The notes under the pieces: model-generated | What the model was told of the DNA's origin: nothing | Seen by the model: only the letters and a program-made list of their open reading frames with translations | The model's database searches: none | Shown: one piece after another, positions 35,221 through 46,437 of the stretch | Position numbering within the stretch: position 1 is the first letter of the stretch | How the letters are laid out: each line of letters starts with the position of its first letter | Made by a program: the position numbers and the translations under genes | Assembly: GCF_000715075.1 (NCBI RefSeq) | Contig: NC_134082.1 | Coordinates: 140,914,948 to 140,978,947, forward strand | Direction of reading: 5' to 3' | DNA length: 64,000 nucleotides | Origin: Nicotiana tabacum | Lineage: Eukaryota; Streptophyta; Magnoliopsida; Solanales; Solanaceae

Positions 35221-36323
35221 AAACAACCGTTCGTTCTCGAACGGACATAAGAAGGAAGTACCTGAGTCGGGGAAAAGGTGAGGATAACGGTCCCGCATAT
35301 CGGACTCGGACTCCTAGATCGATGCCTCAGGAGGCTGACCTCTCCACTGAACGTGAACCGAAGGAAAACTCTTCGACCTCAACTGGCGAACCTGCCGGTC
35401 TAGAATAGCTACCGGCTCCTCCTCATAAGATAAGTCCTTGTCCAACTGGACAGTGCTAAAATCTAACACATAGGATGGATCGCCGTGATATTTCCGAAGC
35501 ATGGACACATGAAACACTGGATGTACGGCTAATAAGCTCGGTGGCAATGCAAGTCTATAAGCCACCTCTCCCACTCGATCAAGAATCGCAAATAGACCAA
35601 TGAACCTAGGGCTAAGCTTGCCCTTCTTCCCAAATCTCATCACGCCTTTCATAGGAGACACTCGGAGCAATACCCGCTCACCAACCATGAAAGCCACATC
35701 TCGAACCCTTCGATCTGCATAGCTCTTTTGCCTGGACTGAGCTGTACGAAGTCTATCCTGAATGATCCTGACCTTGTCCAAAGCCTCCTAAACAAAATTT
35801 GTACCCAATAATCGAGCCTTTCCCGGCTCAAACAATCCAACCAGAGATCGACATCGCCTACCATACAAAGCCTCATAAGGACCATCTGGATACTCAACTG
35901 GTAGCTATTGTTGTATGCAAACTCTGCTAAAGGCAAGAACTGATCCCACGAACCTCCAAAGTCAATGACACAAGCTCAGAGCATATCCTCCAATATCTAA
36001 ATAGTCCGCTTGGATTGCCCGTCCGTCTGAGGATGAAATGTTGTACTCAACTCAACCTGGGTGCCTAACTCTCGCTGCACTGCTTTTCAGAAACGCGAGG
36101 TAAACAGCGTACCTCGGTCAGAAATGATAGATACCGGTTCACCATGAAGGCGAACAATCTCCCAGATATAGATCTCAGCTAACCTCTCGGATGAATAGGA
36201 GACTGCCACAGGAATGAAATGCACTGACTTGGTCAGCCTATCAACAATGACCCAAACTACGTCAAACTTCCTCCGAGTCTATAGGATCCCAACAACGAAG
36301 TCCATAGTGATCCGCTCCCACTT
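35221..36323 (-). pseudogene. Gypsy-2 integrase core and C-terminal part (broken)
   Basis: The core between about 36320 and 35940 has no long open frame, so catalytic residues are scattered across broken pieces. 35936-35649 carries [12 protein letters not shown], and 35781-35314 the C-terminal part ([37 protein letters not shown]). The weak chromodomain-like tail follows to about 35221. Confidence 0.8.
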
Positions 36324-37370
36324 TCACTCGGGAAGCTCAATCCTCTGAAATAAATTGCCATTCCTTTGGTGCTCAAACTTAACTTGCTGACAATTCAAAC
36401 ACCGAATCACATAGGCAACGATATCCTTCTTCATTCTACGCCACCAATAATGTTGTCGCAAGTCCTGATACATCTTCGCGGCACCCGGATGAATAGAGTA
36501 CCGGGAACTATGGGCCTCCTCTAAAATAAACTCTCGAAGCCCATCCACATTAGGCACACAAACTCGACCCTGCAATCTCAAAACTCTATAAGCATCTAAG
36601 GTAATCCGCTTGGCACCTCCACACTGTACCGTGTCCCTAAGGACACACAAATGGGGATCATCAAACTGCCGATCATGGATACCTTCCCATAACGAAGAAC
36701 GAGCGATCGTGCAAGCTAATACTCTACTAGGTTCAGAAATATACAACCTCACTAACTGATTGGCCAAAGCCTGAACGTCCAAAGCAAGCGGTCTCTCACC
36801 GACCGGAATATAAGTAAGACTGCCCATACTGGCTGACTTCCTACTCAAGGCATCGGCCACCACATTGGCTTTTCCCGGGTGATATAGGATAGTGATGTCA
36901 TAATCTTTCAACAACTCCAACCAGCTCCTCTGCCTCAAATTCAACTTCTTTTGCTTGAACAAATACTGAAGACTCTTATGATCCGTGAACACCTCACACA
37001 CCATGCCATACAGATAGTGCCTCCAAAACTTCAATGTGTGAAAAATGGATGCCAACTCCAAATCATGCACTGGATATTTCTTCTTATGAACCTTCAACTA
37101 CCTCAAATCATAGGCAATGACCTTGCCATCCTGTATCAACACTACACCAAGTCTAATACGAGATGCATCACAATAGACTGTATAAGGCCCTGAACCTATG
37201 GGAAAAACCAATATCGGTGCCGTAGTCAGAGCTGTCTTGCGCTTCTGAAAGCTCGCCTCACACTCGTCCGACCATCTGAACTGGGCTCCCTTCTGGGTCA
37301 ACTTGGTCATTGGGGCTGCAATAGATGAGAACCCCTCCACGAACCAACGATAGTAACCTGCTAACCCCAA
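36324..37370 (-). pseudogene. Gypsy-2 RNase H and integrase zinc-binding region (one stop)
   Basis: 37370-37098 starts in the RT connection (GLAGYYRWFVEGFSS) and contains the first RNase H aspartate (YCDAS). After one stop, 37097-36324 continues with [18 protein letters not shown], the [18 protein letters not shown] linker and the integrase HHCC region ending CLNCQQVK. Apart from the single stop the sequence is well kept. Confidence 0.87.
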
Positions 37371-37526
37371 GAAACTCCGAATATTTGTGGCTGATGCTGG
37401 TCTAGGCTAGTTCTTGACTGCTTCAATCTTCTTTGGATCAACCTGAATACCCTCTGCTGATACAACATGTCCCAGAAATGCAATCGAGCTCAACCAGAAC
37501 TCACACTTCGAGAACTTTGCATATAA

Positions 37527-38789
37527 CTAACTATCCCTCAAGGTCTGAAGAACCACTCTAAGATGCTGCTCGTACTCCTCCCGGCTACGGGAATATATCA
37601 AAATATCATCAATGAAGACTATCACGAACGAGGCCAAATAAGGCCTGAACACTCGGTTCATCAAATCCATAAAGGCTGCTGGGGCATTGGTCAACCCAAA
37701 TGACATAACCAAGAACTCATAATGCCTGTACCGAATGCAGAATGCTGTCTTAGGGACATCAGATGCCCTAATCCTCAACTGATGGTAGCTAGACCTCCAG
37801 TCAATCTTTGAAAATACCTTGGCACCCGGAAGTTGATCGAACAAATCATCAATACTTGGTAGTGGATACTTATTCTTAATTGTAACCTTGTTCAAATGCC
37901 GGTAATCAATGCACATTCTCATCGAGCCATCCTTTTTCTTTACAAACAAAACCGGCGCACCCCAAGGCAATACGCTGGGTCTAATGAAACCCTTCTCAAG
38001 CAAGTCTTGCAACTGCTCTTTCAACTCTTTCAACTCTGGCGGGGCCATGCGATATGGCAGAATAGAAATGGGCTGAGTGCCCGGAGCCAAATCGATGAAA
38101 AAATCAATATCCCTATCGGGTGGCATCCCTAGCAAGTCTGATAGGAAAATCTCAGGAAACTCACGAACCACGGGCAAAGAATCAATAGAGGGAATCTCAG
38201 CACTGGAATCACGAACATAAGCCAAGTAGGCCAAACACCCCTTCTCGACCATATGCCGAGCCTTCACAGGTGAAATAACACTGCGGGTAGGATGACCAGG
38301 AGTCCCTCTCCACTCTAAATGGGGAAAATCCGGTAAGGCTAAAGTCACAGTCTTGGCATGACAATCCAAGATCGCATGATACGGGGACAACCAATCCATC
38401 CCTAATATAACATCGAAATCCACCATATCTAAGAGCAACAAATCAACACGGGTCTCAAGTCCCCTAAACACCACAACACAGGAATGATGAACCCGATCAA
38501 CCCCTATAGAATCACCCACTAGTGTAGATACATACACAGGAATACTCAAGGCCTCACTAGGCATAACCAGGTAGGGTGCAAAATAAGACGACACATATGA
38601 ATAAGTAGATCCAGGGTTAAATAGCACTGAAGCATCTTTATCACGGACCAAAATATTACTTGTAATAACAGCATCAGATGACTCAGCCACTGGCCTGGCT
38701 GGCAAAGCATAACATCGGGGTTGGGCCCCACCTCCCTGAATCACATCCTTGGGACGATCGGCTGCTGGCTGACCTAAAATAGCCATCAA
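37527..38789 (-). pseudogene. Gypsy-2 protease and reverse transcriptase, long open frame
   Basis: A 420-codon open frame. The protease region has [13 protein letters not shown], where the catalytic aspartate of the D-P-G box is replaced by asparagine, so the protease is probably inactive. RT follows: [66 protein letters not shown], and the catalytic FIDDILIYS. The frame stops just after [11 protein letters not shown], where related elements continue [14 protein letters not shown]. It is the longest open pol frame in the window. Confidence 0.9.
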
Positions 38790-38999
38790 ATGCGAATTGA
38801 TGTTAAGATGAAGTCCTTACGGAGGTACTTCTATTATCAGATGAGGCAGAATCAGAACCTAGAGATCAATCCCAAGGACTGACTGCGGGATCAAGGATTG
38901 GATTTCCACGGTTTGAGCTCCACCTCTATGACCTCTACCTCAACTTCTATGTCCTCTACCCCCTCCTCTAGCTGGCTGGACAGGCTGTGGAGCAACCGG

Positions 39000-40358
39000 T
39001 GCCTGAATCATAGGATGAGGACCCTGCTACAGAGAACTACCTGAAACTCGAGGGCAAAACCTGACAATGTGACCCATATCACCACAAGTGTAACAAGTCA
39101 TCGGCTGCTGAGACTGCTGACCCTGTCGCCCTGAATGTATACCTCGAAAACTCTGAAGCGGTGGTGCATTGATGGGAGCTGGTGGTGCACTGAAGGACTG
39201 CTGATCCAAATAATGCATCTGAGAACCATGACCACTTGAGATACCATGTGATACCTGGAGGGATGAATGAAAGGGCCTAGGAGGATGGCCTATACCATAC
39301 GAATCTCTACCTCCAGACGAGGTACCACTGAATCTTCCTGAATGACGGGGCCTCTTATCCGACCCATGACCATCTCCCTATGACAGAACCATCTCAACTC
39401 TGCGGTCCACATTTGCCGCCTCCTGAAATGTGATCTCGCTCCCGACCTCCTTGGCCATCTGAAGACGAATTGGCAGAATAAGACCATCAATAAACCTTCT
39501 CACCCTCTCTCTCTCAGTGGGAAGTATGATGAGAGCATGGCGAGCTAAATCGATGAACCTGGTCTCATACTGGGTAACAATCATGGAACCCTGCTGGAGG
39601 CGCTCAAACTGCCTCCGATAAGCCTCTCTCTGAGTAACAGGGAGAAACTTCTATAGAAACAACACTGTAAACTGTTCCCAAGTCAAATATGGCGATCCGG
39701 CTGGTCTCACTAAGCAATAATCCCTCCACCAAGTCTTGGCAGATCCAGACAAGCGAAATGTAGTAAAATCAACCCCATTGGTCTCAACAATACCCATGTT
39801 TCTGAGAACCTCGTGGAAGCTGTCAAGATAATCCTGGGGATCCTCAGTAGATGCACCGGCAAAAGTAGAAGTGAAGAGCTTGAACCTATCTAGTCTCCAT
39901 AAAGCATCGACGTACATAGCCGCTCTATTGGCGGTCTGAGCTAAGGCACCCGACTGAACTACCCCAACTGACTGAACTGCTGGAGTCTGAATCTGGGGAG
40001 CTACCTGCTCCGGAGTGTGTGTAGCAGGAGTCTTAGCCCCTACTCCAGCCTGAGAAGTGGCTGGTGCTATAGGAAGCAAACCTGTTCGGGTGACTCTCTC
40101 CTTAAGGACCACCAATCGAACTAGGGCGTCCTGAAGAACTGGGGTGGCAATGAAACCCTTTGGGACCTGAGCTGGGCCCACCGAAGCTGCAGGAGCTGGA
40201 ACCTCCTTATCATAATCAACATAAGGCTCCACGTCTGGAACTGCTGCTCGGGGCTGAGCTCTGCCCCTGCCTCGCCCTCGCCCTCTGCTCCTAATAGGAG
40301 CTGCTGCTGGGGGCTCGGGCCGCTGCGCGGTCGATGAGGAAGCGTGTGTCCTTGCCAT
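39000..40358 (-). pseudogene. Gypsy-2 gag (broken)
   Basis: A start at 40358 (MARTHASSS) gives a proline/alanine- and RG-rich N-terminus. The capsid-like domain runs to 39651 and, after a stop and shift, through 39584-39378 (ETRFIDLARHALIILP, ERVRRFIDGL). A CCHC knuckle (CYTCGDMGHIVRFC) is intact in 39218-39027. The upstream in-frame ATG at 40385 lies in the leader and is less likely. Confidence 0.87.
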
Positions 40359-40540
40359 ATGTGAAAGAACAGAGTAGAAATTCAATCAGTATTGGGGAAA
40401 TAGAACCGCAGGACAAGAAAAAACATATGTGAAGTTTTCCTAACTCAGTAGCCTCTGCGGGATAAATACAGACGTCTCCGTACTGATCCCTCAGACTCTG
40501 CCGAGCTTGTCCGTGAGTTGTGAGATCTAAGTAACCTAGT

Positions 40541-40552
40541 GCTCTGATACCA
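40541..40552 (-). other. Primer binding site of gypsy-2
   Basis: TGGTATCAGAGC on the element strand, three bases after the 5' LTR. It exactly fits the initiator methionine tRNA primer site. Confidence 0.85.
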
Positions 40553-40555
40553 ACT

Positions 40556-43500
40556 TGCCACGACCTGGATTTCCCACCATCGGGAGACGTGATGGCGCCT
40601 ACTATTGGAGCTAGGCCAGCCAAGTATTAAAACATTTCTGATAACATTCGCAACAACATAAACAAAACGAGACAATTAAATAAAAGCGAAAGTTTTTTAA
40701 CTTAGTTAACTGAAATTAAATGCTGAAGTTTAACATAATCCTCTACCCAAGATTGGTGTCACAATGTTCACGAACTTCTAAGATTTACTAAATACAATCG
40801 TCTGAAAGAAAATTATAAGTTGTTTGTTTCGGTACAAAAGATAACAAATAGAATAAAGAGAGAGAGAGACTCCGGGCCTGCGGATGTCAGCAAGGCTACC
40901 TCGGTGTCTCTAGACTGAAGTCAGCTCCCGATCAAAACCTACTGCTGAGGTCCAAAAGCTGCTCCTGGATCTGTTCAAAAGATGAACAGAGTGTAGCATC
41001 AGCACAACCGACCCCATGTGCTGGTAAGTGCTTGGCCTAACCCCGGCGAAGTAGTGACGAGGCTAGACAGGACCTACCAAAAACAACCTGTGCACATATA
41101 TGCAATAAAAGGAAATATACAGAATTTAAACACATAAGAGGGGGGAGCATGCTATGGGGAGCTAACAGTTTCAAATAGAAATCCTCAATAATAGAAACAG
41201 ATAACAAAGCCAGAATGTCAACAAGTATCAAAAGTCAACAATTTGCACGACATCACCCTTCGTGCTTTTACTCTCGTCCTCACCAAAACAATACACGACA
41301 TCACCCTTCGTGCTTTACGCTCTTCCTCACCCAAACAACAATCACAAGGCAAATAGGGTAAGGGAATCAATAACCTCGAAGTAAATCAAATAACAACAAG
41401 TAATGAAAGAAACAACATAACTCGGATATCAACAAAGAATCAGAAAGCAACAAATGCACGACCTCACCCTTCGTGCTTTTACTCTCGTCCTCACCAAAGC
41501 AATCATATAAATGAAATATTCACGGCATCACCCTTCGTGCTCTTACTATCTTTCCTAACCATATAATCAATAAAATCGGCACGGAATGGTACATCGTGCG
41601 GCACGGTATCACCCTTCGTGCTTTACACTCTTTCCTCACAATAGCAAACAATGCACGACATTACCCTTCGTTCTTTATCACTCTTCCTCACCCAAACAAC
41701 AATCACAAACAAGGGGCAAGGGAGTAGACGAATAATGATAGAAATCCCGACAAGGGAATACAAATAAACAGCTAACTCCCGGCATGGGAGCACAATTAAG
41801 AAGTTAAAAACTCGGCTAGGGAACAATATCAATAATCTCAGCATCCCGATAGGGGAGCAATTCAATAAATCTTTCTATTTCTTTCACTTTTACCTCTTAT
41901 CACACTTTACCACCTGAGCCAATGCTCCAAAGGGGTTCAATCATTTCATATACCTTTACGCTTTATGATATACTCAAGCCAATGCTCCAAGAATGTACAA
42001 ATCATAATTCTTCCTCAAACTCTTCACATTATATGGAATTTACCAATTTAACAAGGAAGAGGTATCATAAAATCCGAATAAATACAAATAAGACTCACGG
42101 TCATGCTAGACTCCGGTGTATAGATACTTGTCACCATGCCTTGGTCCAAAGAATAGCAATCAACCCTCAAATACCGCCTTTCCTTTAATATTTCAACTTC
42201 GAAACAACGATATCTAGGCATAATTAATTCAATAATATCAATAAAGACTCGATAACAAAATCTCATAGCTTAGATATGAAGTTCCTAGCATTTTTCCAAA
42301 AATACCACAATTCGGCCCCGACCCACATGGTCTAAACACGAGGCTCGAACCAAAACACGATTACCCATAACCCCACGAGTTCAAATATATAATTTATTTT
42401 AAGATTCGATCCCAAATTGAGGTTGAATCACTCAAAATTCCAAAAAACCTAACTCTACCCAAAACCCATAATTTCTACTCTAAATTACATGATTTAGGTT
42501 TAGAAACTCATTAATTAATGAAGGAAGATGAAGGAAATGAGTGGGAATTTACTTACCCAAGAAGCTTTGGTGAAGAAGTGCTCAACAATTCGCTCAAGAG
42601 CTGTGGAGAAGAAGAACTCGTGTGAAATATGGACTAAATCTCGTCACTGTTCTATTTTGGGTATTTAAAATCACTGGGCAAAATGCCCTATGCGATCGCG
42701 AAGAAGGTAATGCGATCGCATAGGATAAGGGGAAGGTGGTCATTGCGATCGCGGAAGGGATGCTGCGAACGCATAGAAGAAAAGGCTGTGCGTTCCAGGT
42801 TTGGACTTAATGAAACGCGAACGCGGATTAAAGGTTGCGTTCGCATTGAAGGATTTGGCAAAGCTATGCGATTGCGGATGAATCTATGCGATCGCATAGA
42901 ACAAATGTGGGGCACCTGAAGGATTACTCTATGTGATCGCAATGCTACCTATGCGATCGCATAGAACTAGATACCAGAACACTAGAACTGAAACTTCTGC
43001 AACTTTTCTAAGGCCAAAACCACTCCGAAACACTTCCGAAACACTCCCGAGCCCTCGGGGCTCCTAACCAAACACACATACTAACTCAACAACATCCTAC
43101 GAAGTTAACCATGCGATTAAATCGCCAAAATAACATCAAAATCAATTAATCGAGCTTCAAAATCATAATTTTTTTATCAAACTTCATAGATTTTCAAATT
43201 TAGGAATTCAAGTCCGAATCACGTCAAACGACGTCCGATTTCAACCAAATTTCACAGAAGGCGATTACACCACACATAAGACCTGTACTAGGCGCCAGAA
43301 CCATAATACGGGCCCTATACCAATGCTTTCTAATTCATTTTCATTTCAAATTTCCAAATAAATTTCAGAAAAATAATTTCTTTTAAAAATTCATTTCTCG
43401 GGCTCGGGACCTCGGATTTCGATTCCAGACATACGTCCGAGTCCCATATTTTTCTACGGACCCTCCGGGATCGTCAAATTACGGGTCCGGTACCGTTTAC

Positions 43501-43697
43501 CCAAAATGTTGACCAAAGTCAACTTTAACCATTTTAAAGCCACAATTTATCAAATTTCACATAATTTAACACATAAGCTTTTCCAGCTACGCGCCCAGAC
43601 TGCGCACGCAAATCGAGATAACTAAAGGTGAGGTTTTCAAGGCCTCGGAAGCGCAAAAAAAGGGAGAAAACCGGTGGTGACCCTTTGGGTCGTCACA
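40556..43697 (-). repeat. Gypsy-2 5' LTR
   Basis: 3142 bp. It lacks one hairpin unit and a roughly 80-bp piece near 42140 relative to the other LTR. Otherwise the two align closely along their whole length. Its terminal sequence reads GTGGCA instead of GTGACA. Confidence 0.88.
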
Positions 43698-43718
43698 TTG
43701 TTGTTGTTGTTGTTGTTG

Positions 43719-45100
43719 GCTATAATATATTATTAGTGTTCTCCCCTTATTCTAAGGATTTACGGAGCTTTCACTTTCTTTTATTCAACAATATATATTT
43801 GATTATTGAAACTGTTGAAGGATGACAAGTTATATGTTATATTTACTTTATCAATTTGTATATGATTGCTAAATACATATTAAACTGTTTAATTAGAAAC
43901 AAAATCACTTGACTTAAGCAAAGTCATAACAACCAATAAATCCTTAATCTACTTTAGCTGTATCAATCTGCAATTTCAACTAAATCGGCATTTATTTCTC
44001 AATCCATTGTAAAATAATATTTCTTTTGTATAATCATATGGTATTCAGTATACACAATATTCTGGATTGTTAGAAACTTGAATATCATGTTTAACAATTC
44101 TTGGTTGCGTGAACAAATAAATTCCCAGAGAGTGAAGTAATGAAACTCACAATTCCTTGTGTTATAGTTCACAGACAGAAACTAACTATATTTTCTTTTC
44201 ATTTCAAGTACCCAGTGATATTATTAGATCTCTAGATATTACTAAGTGGCATGCTAAAAGTGAACGATGACATCTCTCATATATGAAGAAATGTATTTAC
44301 CTCTTCCACCTTACATATTGAATTTTAAATATTGCTAAATTCTAACTTGAATAAGAGAAATAAACAATAATAAGATATTAAATAAAGACTAAATGAGTGA
44401 AAGGGGGTTACACTAATTTGGAATATTAAAAGATACATTAAGAAGCGGATTTTCAAGAATATAACGACAAAATTGCATAAATGAAGCTATTATCTTGACA
44501 ATAAAAGAGTGAAATATTTATTCAACTGTGAAAAAGGGAGACATAAGAATTTTTAATCAGCAAAGCTTGTGGTAGGATAGATGAGTTCGAGCTCTTGAAA
44601 AGAGAAATTATTGATAGGAAGATTCTATCCCAATGAAGAAATACATTAAAAATGTTTATCTTTTCATTTCTTTTTAGTTTCTATTTCTTTTCCTTTTTGT
44701 TTCCCTTCTTTTTTTATCATTTTCTTAAAAATTTAATTGAGAAAAACAAAAAATATATCAATCTTATGAAATAGTATCAACAATTCATATTAAAAAAATT
44801 CTAAGAGGAAGACTTGAGAGGAAGAATAAAAAAGCGGGTGCCATATATCAAGTTTATATCTCCAAGATTACAGCATTACCATTTTTGCCATTATATTTTT
44901 ATTTTTCTATAATTCTCATATATTCCAATATTTAGCCTAAGATGTTTCTCATGTATTCTTTCCGTCAAAAACTTTATAGAAGATTAAAATAATCATGAAA
45001 TTATGATAGAATAATAAAAGCTAACATGTCTCAAATGTAAAAAATTATGTTTTTATTAAAACTATTATAACACTATTAAATTATATTTAATTTTTTCCAG
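43719..45100. other. Right interior of Helitron-like element, no gene seen
   Basis: AT-rich sequence after the SINE tail. It has many stops in all frames and no domain that I recognise. It ends in the Helitron hairpin. Confidence 0.5.
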
Positions 45101-45129
45101 CCGCGCGAAGCGCGGGGCAATTACACTAG
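45101..45129 (+). other. Helitron 3' terminal hairpin and CTAG end
   Basis: CCGCGCgaaGCGCGG followed by ggcaattaca and CTAG; the next base is T. Helitrons end in CTRR after a subterminal hairpin and insert between A and T. Confidence 0.8.
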
Positions 45130-45378
45130 TATGAAAAGAAAAAGGCAGTTAAAGAGGTCATCACAATAATTAAATTTATTTTTTATTTAATTTAATATAT
45201 AAAATATAGAGTAAGAATATATATTAAATATTTTAATCCGTAAAACATATAGCTAGAAAAATAATAATATTGGTTATCTAGTATATTTATTTATTGTTTA
45301 CATGATGATTTGAATAATCAAAACTTATCAATCAGTATAAATCAAAAATATATTTTATAAATTATTATATAACGAGAA
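45130..45378. other. Host DNA, copy B, last fragment
   Basis: From about 45150 this matches 6280-6524 of copy A, ending in gagaa at the gypsy-4 insertion. The first 20 bp or so do not match copy A well. Confidence 0.65.
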
Positions 45379-45505
45379 TGTCAAGACCCAATTCCATTAT
45401 AGGTCATGATGGCACCCAACACCACTGTTGGGCAAGCCAACGCGGAAATATTAATAAGTTCTAGTTTTACTTTACTAAAACAGTTACAGCAATTTCTTTA
45501 CAGCA
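45379..45505 (-). repeat. Gypsy-4 3' LTR, terminal piece
   Basis: On the plus strand it starts tgtcaagaccc and follows the other LTR ends for about 127 bp, then switches abruptly at about 45505 to gypsy-3 LTR sequence in the opposite orientation. Confidence 0.7.
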
Positions 45506-46243
45506 ATGTTGGATCGGGCCGTACGTCTCTCGGTGTTATTTGCGCATGCTTTACTTAGTATTTCTCGGTGGACTGAACTTCATATATGCCTTGAAAATGT
45601 AAATGGATACCATGACATTATTTGGAAAAAGAACTGTTACTCATTGCCATAAAACGTTAATAAATTGTGCTATCCATGTTTATTATAAATTCTTCTCATA
45701 TTATTTGACCCTAGTAAGTATCAAGTCGACCTCTCATCTCTAATTCTTTGAGATTAGACGGGATGCTTACTGGGTACATATTGTTTATGTACTCATACTA
45801 CACTTTTGTACTTAATTGTACATGATCTGAGGCAGGTGCATCTGGCTATCAATCTGGTGCGCATCCCTGATCGGACTCGAGACTTCTACGGTGAGCTGCT
45901 TCCCTCCCATGCCGTTCAGCACCCTAAAGAAGTCTTTCTTATATATTTTGCTGTCTATTCTGCTTCCGACAGTAGGATAGTGTGATTCTTTTGTATATTC
46001 TACTAGTTGCTCACAACTTATGACACCAGGTCTTGGCACACACATTAGTAGACTGTATGATTTTGGGGTTGTATAATTATTATGACTTTATTAATCATTT
46101 CTGATTTTTATTTCAACTTAAAGAATTATTTCAACTATTTTTGGGTAAAGGTAAATGAAAGTTTATTTAGTATCTTCTGCATTGGCTAGCCCGACAATGG
46201 TGTTGGGCGCCATCATGACCTATTATGGAAATGGGTCGTGACA
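45506..46243 (+). repeat. Gypsy-3 5' LTR, last 738 bp
   Basis: It matches 53255-53992 of the 3' LTR in length and sequence, with only substitutions, and ends GGGTCGTGACA. The first 1891 bp, including the CG-word array and presumed promoter, are gone. Confidence 0.85.
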
Positions 46244-46246
46244 ACA

Positions 46247-46258
46247 TGGTATCAGAGA
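46247..46258 (+). other. Primer binding site of gypsy-3
   Basis: TGGTATCAGAGA then GC, three bases after the LTR. It fits the methionine-tRNA site with a small change at its end. Confidence 0.75.
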
Positions 46259-46437
46259 GCTAGGTTCACGTAGGTCTCACAAGTCATGGGAAAACCTAGT
46301 AGAGTCTTGTAGATCGATACGGAAATGTCTGTATTTATTCGAGAGGCTATAGAGTATTAGGAAAACTACTCTTTATTCATTTCATATCGTGCATTGGTTG
46401 GTATAGTAAATTTCCCTCTTCTATTCTCTCACAGATG

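Larger units (their letters stand above)
31946..43697 (-). mobile_element. Gypsy-2, complete Ty3/gypsy chromovirus-type element
   Basis: 11,752 bp with LTRs 40556-43697 (upstream) and 31946-35207 (downstream), primer site, gag, pol and polypurine tract. Flanking ttgtt repeats (31941-31945 and 43698-43702) are a perfect target duplication but lie in a TTG microsatellite, so they are weak evidence on their own. The LTRs look very similar apart from a few indels, so this is probably one of the youngest insertions here, yet gag and integrase contain stops. Confidence 0.92.
31741..43718 (+). mobile_element. TS-type SINE, split in its tail by gypsy-2
   Basis: The SINE body is 31741-31945 and its remaining tail is 43698-43718. 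It has a Pol III box A (ttgctctaatgg, 31746-31757) and box B (agttcgagtct, 31791-31801), a tRNA-unrelated part with gggtctatttggaaacagc and the ccccagaccccac motif, and a (TTG)n tail. These are the hallmarks of the Solanaceae TS SINE family. Gypsy-2 entered the tail and duplicated ttgtt. I found no clear SINE target duplication. Confidence 0.88.
31185..45129 (+). mobile_element. Non-autonomous Helitron-like element (contains SINE and gypsy-2)
   Basis: The right end is well defined. A 6-bp hairpin CCGCGC-gaa-GCGCGG at 45101-45115 is followed 10 bp later by CTAG at 45126-45129 with host T next, the classic Helitron 3' signature. The left end lies at about 31181-31190, where host copy B stops matching copy A; the precise TC terminus is not evident. 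Removing gypsy-2 and the SINE leaves about 2 kb of AT-rich sequence with no Rep/helicase gene. Two pieces (31400-31540 and 44560-44640) look less AT-rich and could be captured gene scraps, but I recognise nothing in them. Confidence 0.65.
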
